From Solibacillus sp. FSL W7-1464 (lineage in GTDB: Bacteria; Bacillota; Bacilli; Bacillales_A; Planococcaceae): a stretch of 64,000 nucleotides of DNA. Positions 63,824 to 64,000 of the stretch are shown piece after piece. The stretch lies in assembly GCF_038004425.1 (NCBI RefSeq), contig NZ_JBBORC010000001.1, positions 2,705,001 to 2,769,000 on the forward strand. The letters are read 5' to 3'. Both the position numbers and the translations under genes were made by a program. Every line of letters starts with the position of its first letter. Position 1 is the stretch's first letter. The notes beneath the pieces were generated by a model. The model had not been told where the DNA came from. It saw only the letters and a program-made list of their open reading frames with translations, and did no database searches.

Positions 63824-64000
63824 ATGAAGAAGAAAAAATGGATTCATTTGATTGAGCCGTGGATCATTCCTATTTTAATTATTGTCATATGGGAAGTATC
63901 GAATAAAACAGGTATCCTTGCTAATACAATTTTGCCTGCCCCTTCCGATGTAGTAAAGGCAGGCTATGAACAAGCCGTTTCCGGAGTTCTGTTTGAACAT
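63824..64000 (+). CDS. ssuC: Aliphatic sulfonate ABC transporter permease, N-terminal fragment
   Basis: The first 59 residues are in the window: a basic start MKKKKWIHLIEPWIIPI, one membrane helix with the W-E-V pattern (IPILIIVIWEVSNKTG), then LPAPSDVVKAGYE. The segment is typical of SsuC/TauC permeases. ATG follows AGAGGTGAG, 11 nt after ssuA. The gene continues past the window edge. Confidence 0.85.
   Translation, partial: MKKKKWIHLIEPWIIPILIIVIWEVSNKTGILANTILPAPSDVVKAGYEQAVSGVLFEH

Noticed and set aside
1-64000. tRNA or rRNA genes, CRISPR arrays, prophage or insertion sequences
   Set aside because: None recognised; no transposase, integrase or direct-repeat spacer arrays were seen.

Overview
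The window is a stretch of chromosome from a low-GC, endospore-forming Gram-positive bacterium. sspI, a gerA-type germinant receptor operon, T-box leaders, an L20 leader and Bacillus-type gene orders (rnhC-zapA-cvpA-polX, nrdR-dnaB-dnaI, infC-rpmI-rplT-ysdA, polA-mutM-coaE-gapB, phoP-phoR) point to Bacillales. The gene complement looks closest to Solibacillus/Lysinibacillus (Planococcaceae); that genus-level call is inference. No phage, insertion sequence, CRISPR array, rRNA or tRNA gene was seen. The right end cuts an ssu (sulfonate) operon and the left end cuts polX.

Layout. 1-2.4 kb: polX/cvpA/zapA, divergent from rnhC. 2.4-17.4 kb: an accessory block between rnhC and pheT, which are adjacent in B. 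subtilis. It holds a VOC protein, a DHA2-type efflux pump with its TetR regulator, a DbpA-type helicase, a LysR/CofE-like pair, a glycine betaine OpuA transporter with a BusR-like regulator, an amino acid permease, an ECF S-component, an isochorismatase-like hydrolase and a membrane protein. 17.4-28.9 kb: pheST with T-box, qoxABCD quinol oxidase, a TrmH-type methyltransferase, sspI, argF with ARG boxes, a CoxG-like protein. 29-33 kb: gerA-gerB-gerC. 33-39.7 kb: M42 peptidase, dUTPase-like protein, ysdB, an EcsAB-like ABC pair, an AhpD-like protein, ysdA and rplT-rpmI-infC with an L20 leader. 39.7-44.1 kb: two convergent manganese catalases and thrS with T-box. 44.1-54.4 kb: dnaI, dnaB, nrdR, gapB, coaE, mutM, polA. 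54.4-61.8 kb: a chemoreceptor, a small membrane protein, hflKC, phoPR. 62-64 kb: ssuBAC.

The strongest unusual observation is DnaB (45113-47860). It is 915 residues, about twice the length of the B. subtilis protein, because the C-terminal DnaD-like (DnaB_2/DDBH2) domain is present five times in tandem. Second is a family of three structured intergenic repeats (15.85-16.12, 20.90-21.10 and 43.64-43.79 kb). Their terminal arms differ in sequence but stay self-complementary in each copy, and two copies sit between a T-box and the tRNA synthetase gene it controls. Third is the busR-opuA module: a GntR/RCK_C regulator of the c-di-AMP-responsive BusR type, and an opuA promoter overlapped by two copies of AACAAC-N16-GTTGTT.

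Start codons were re-chosen by ribosome-binding site and family length. Several genes use TTG, GTG or, for infC, ATT.
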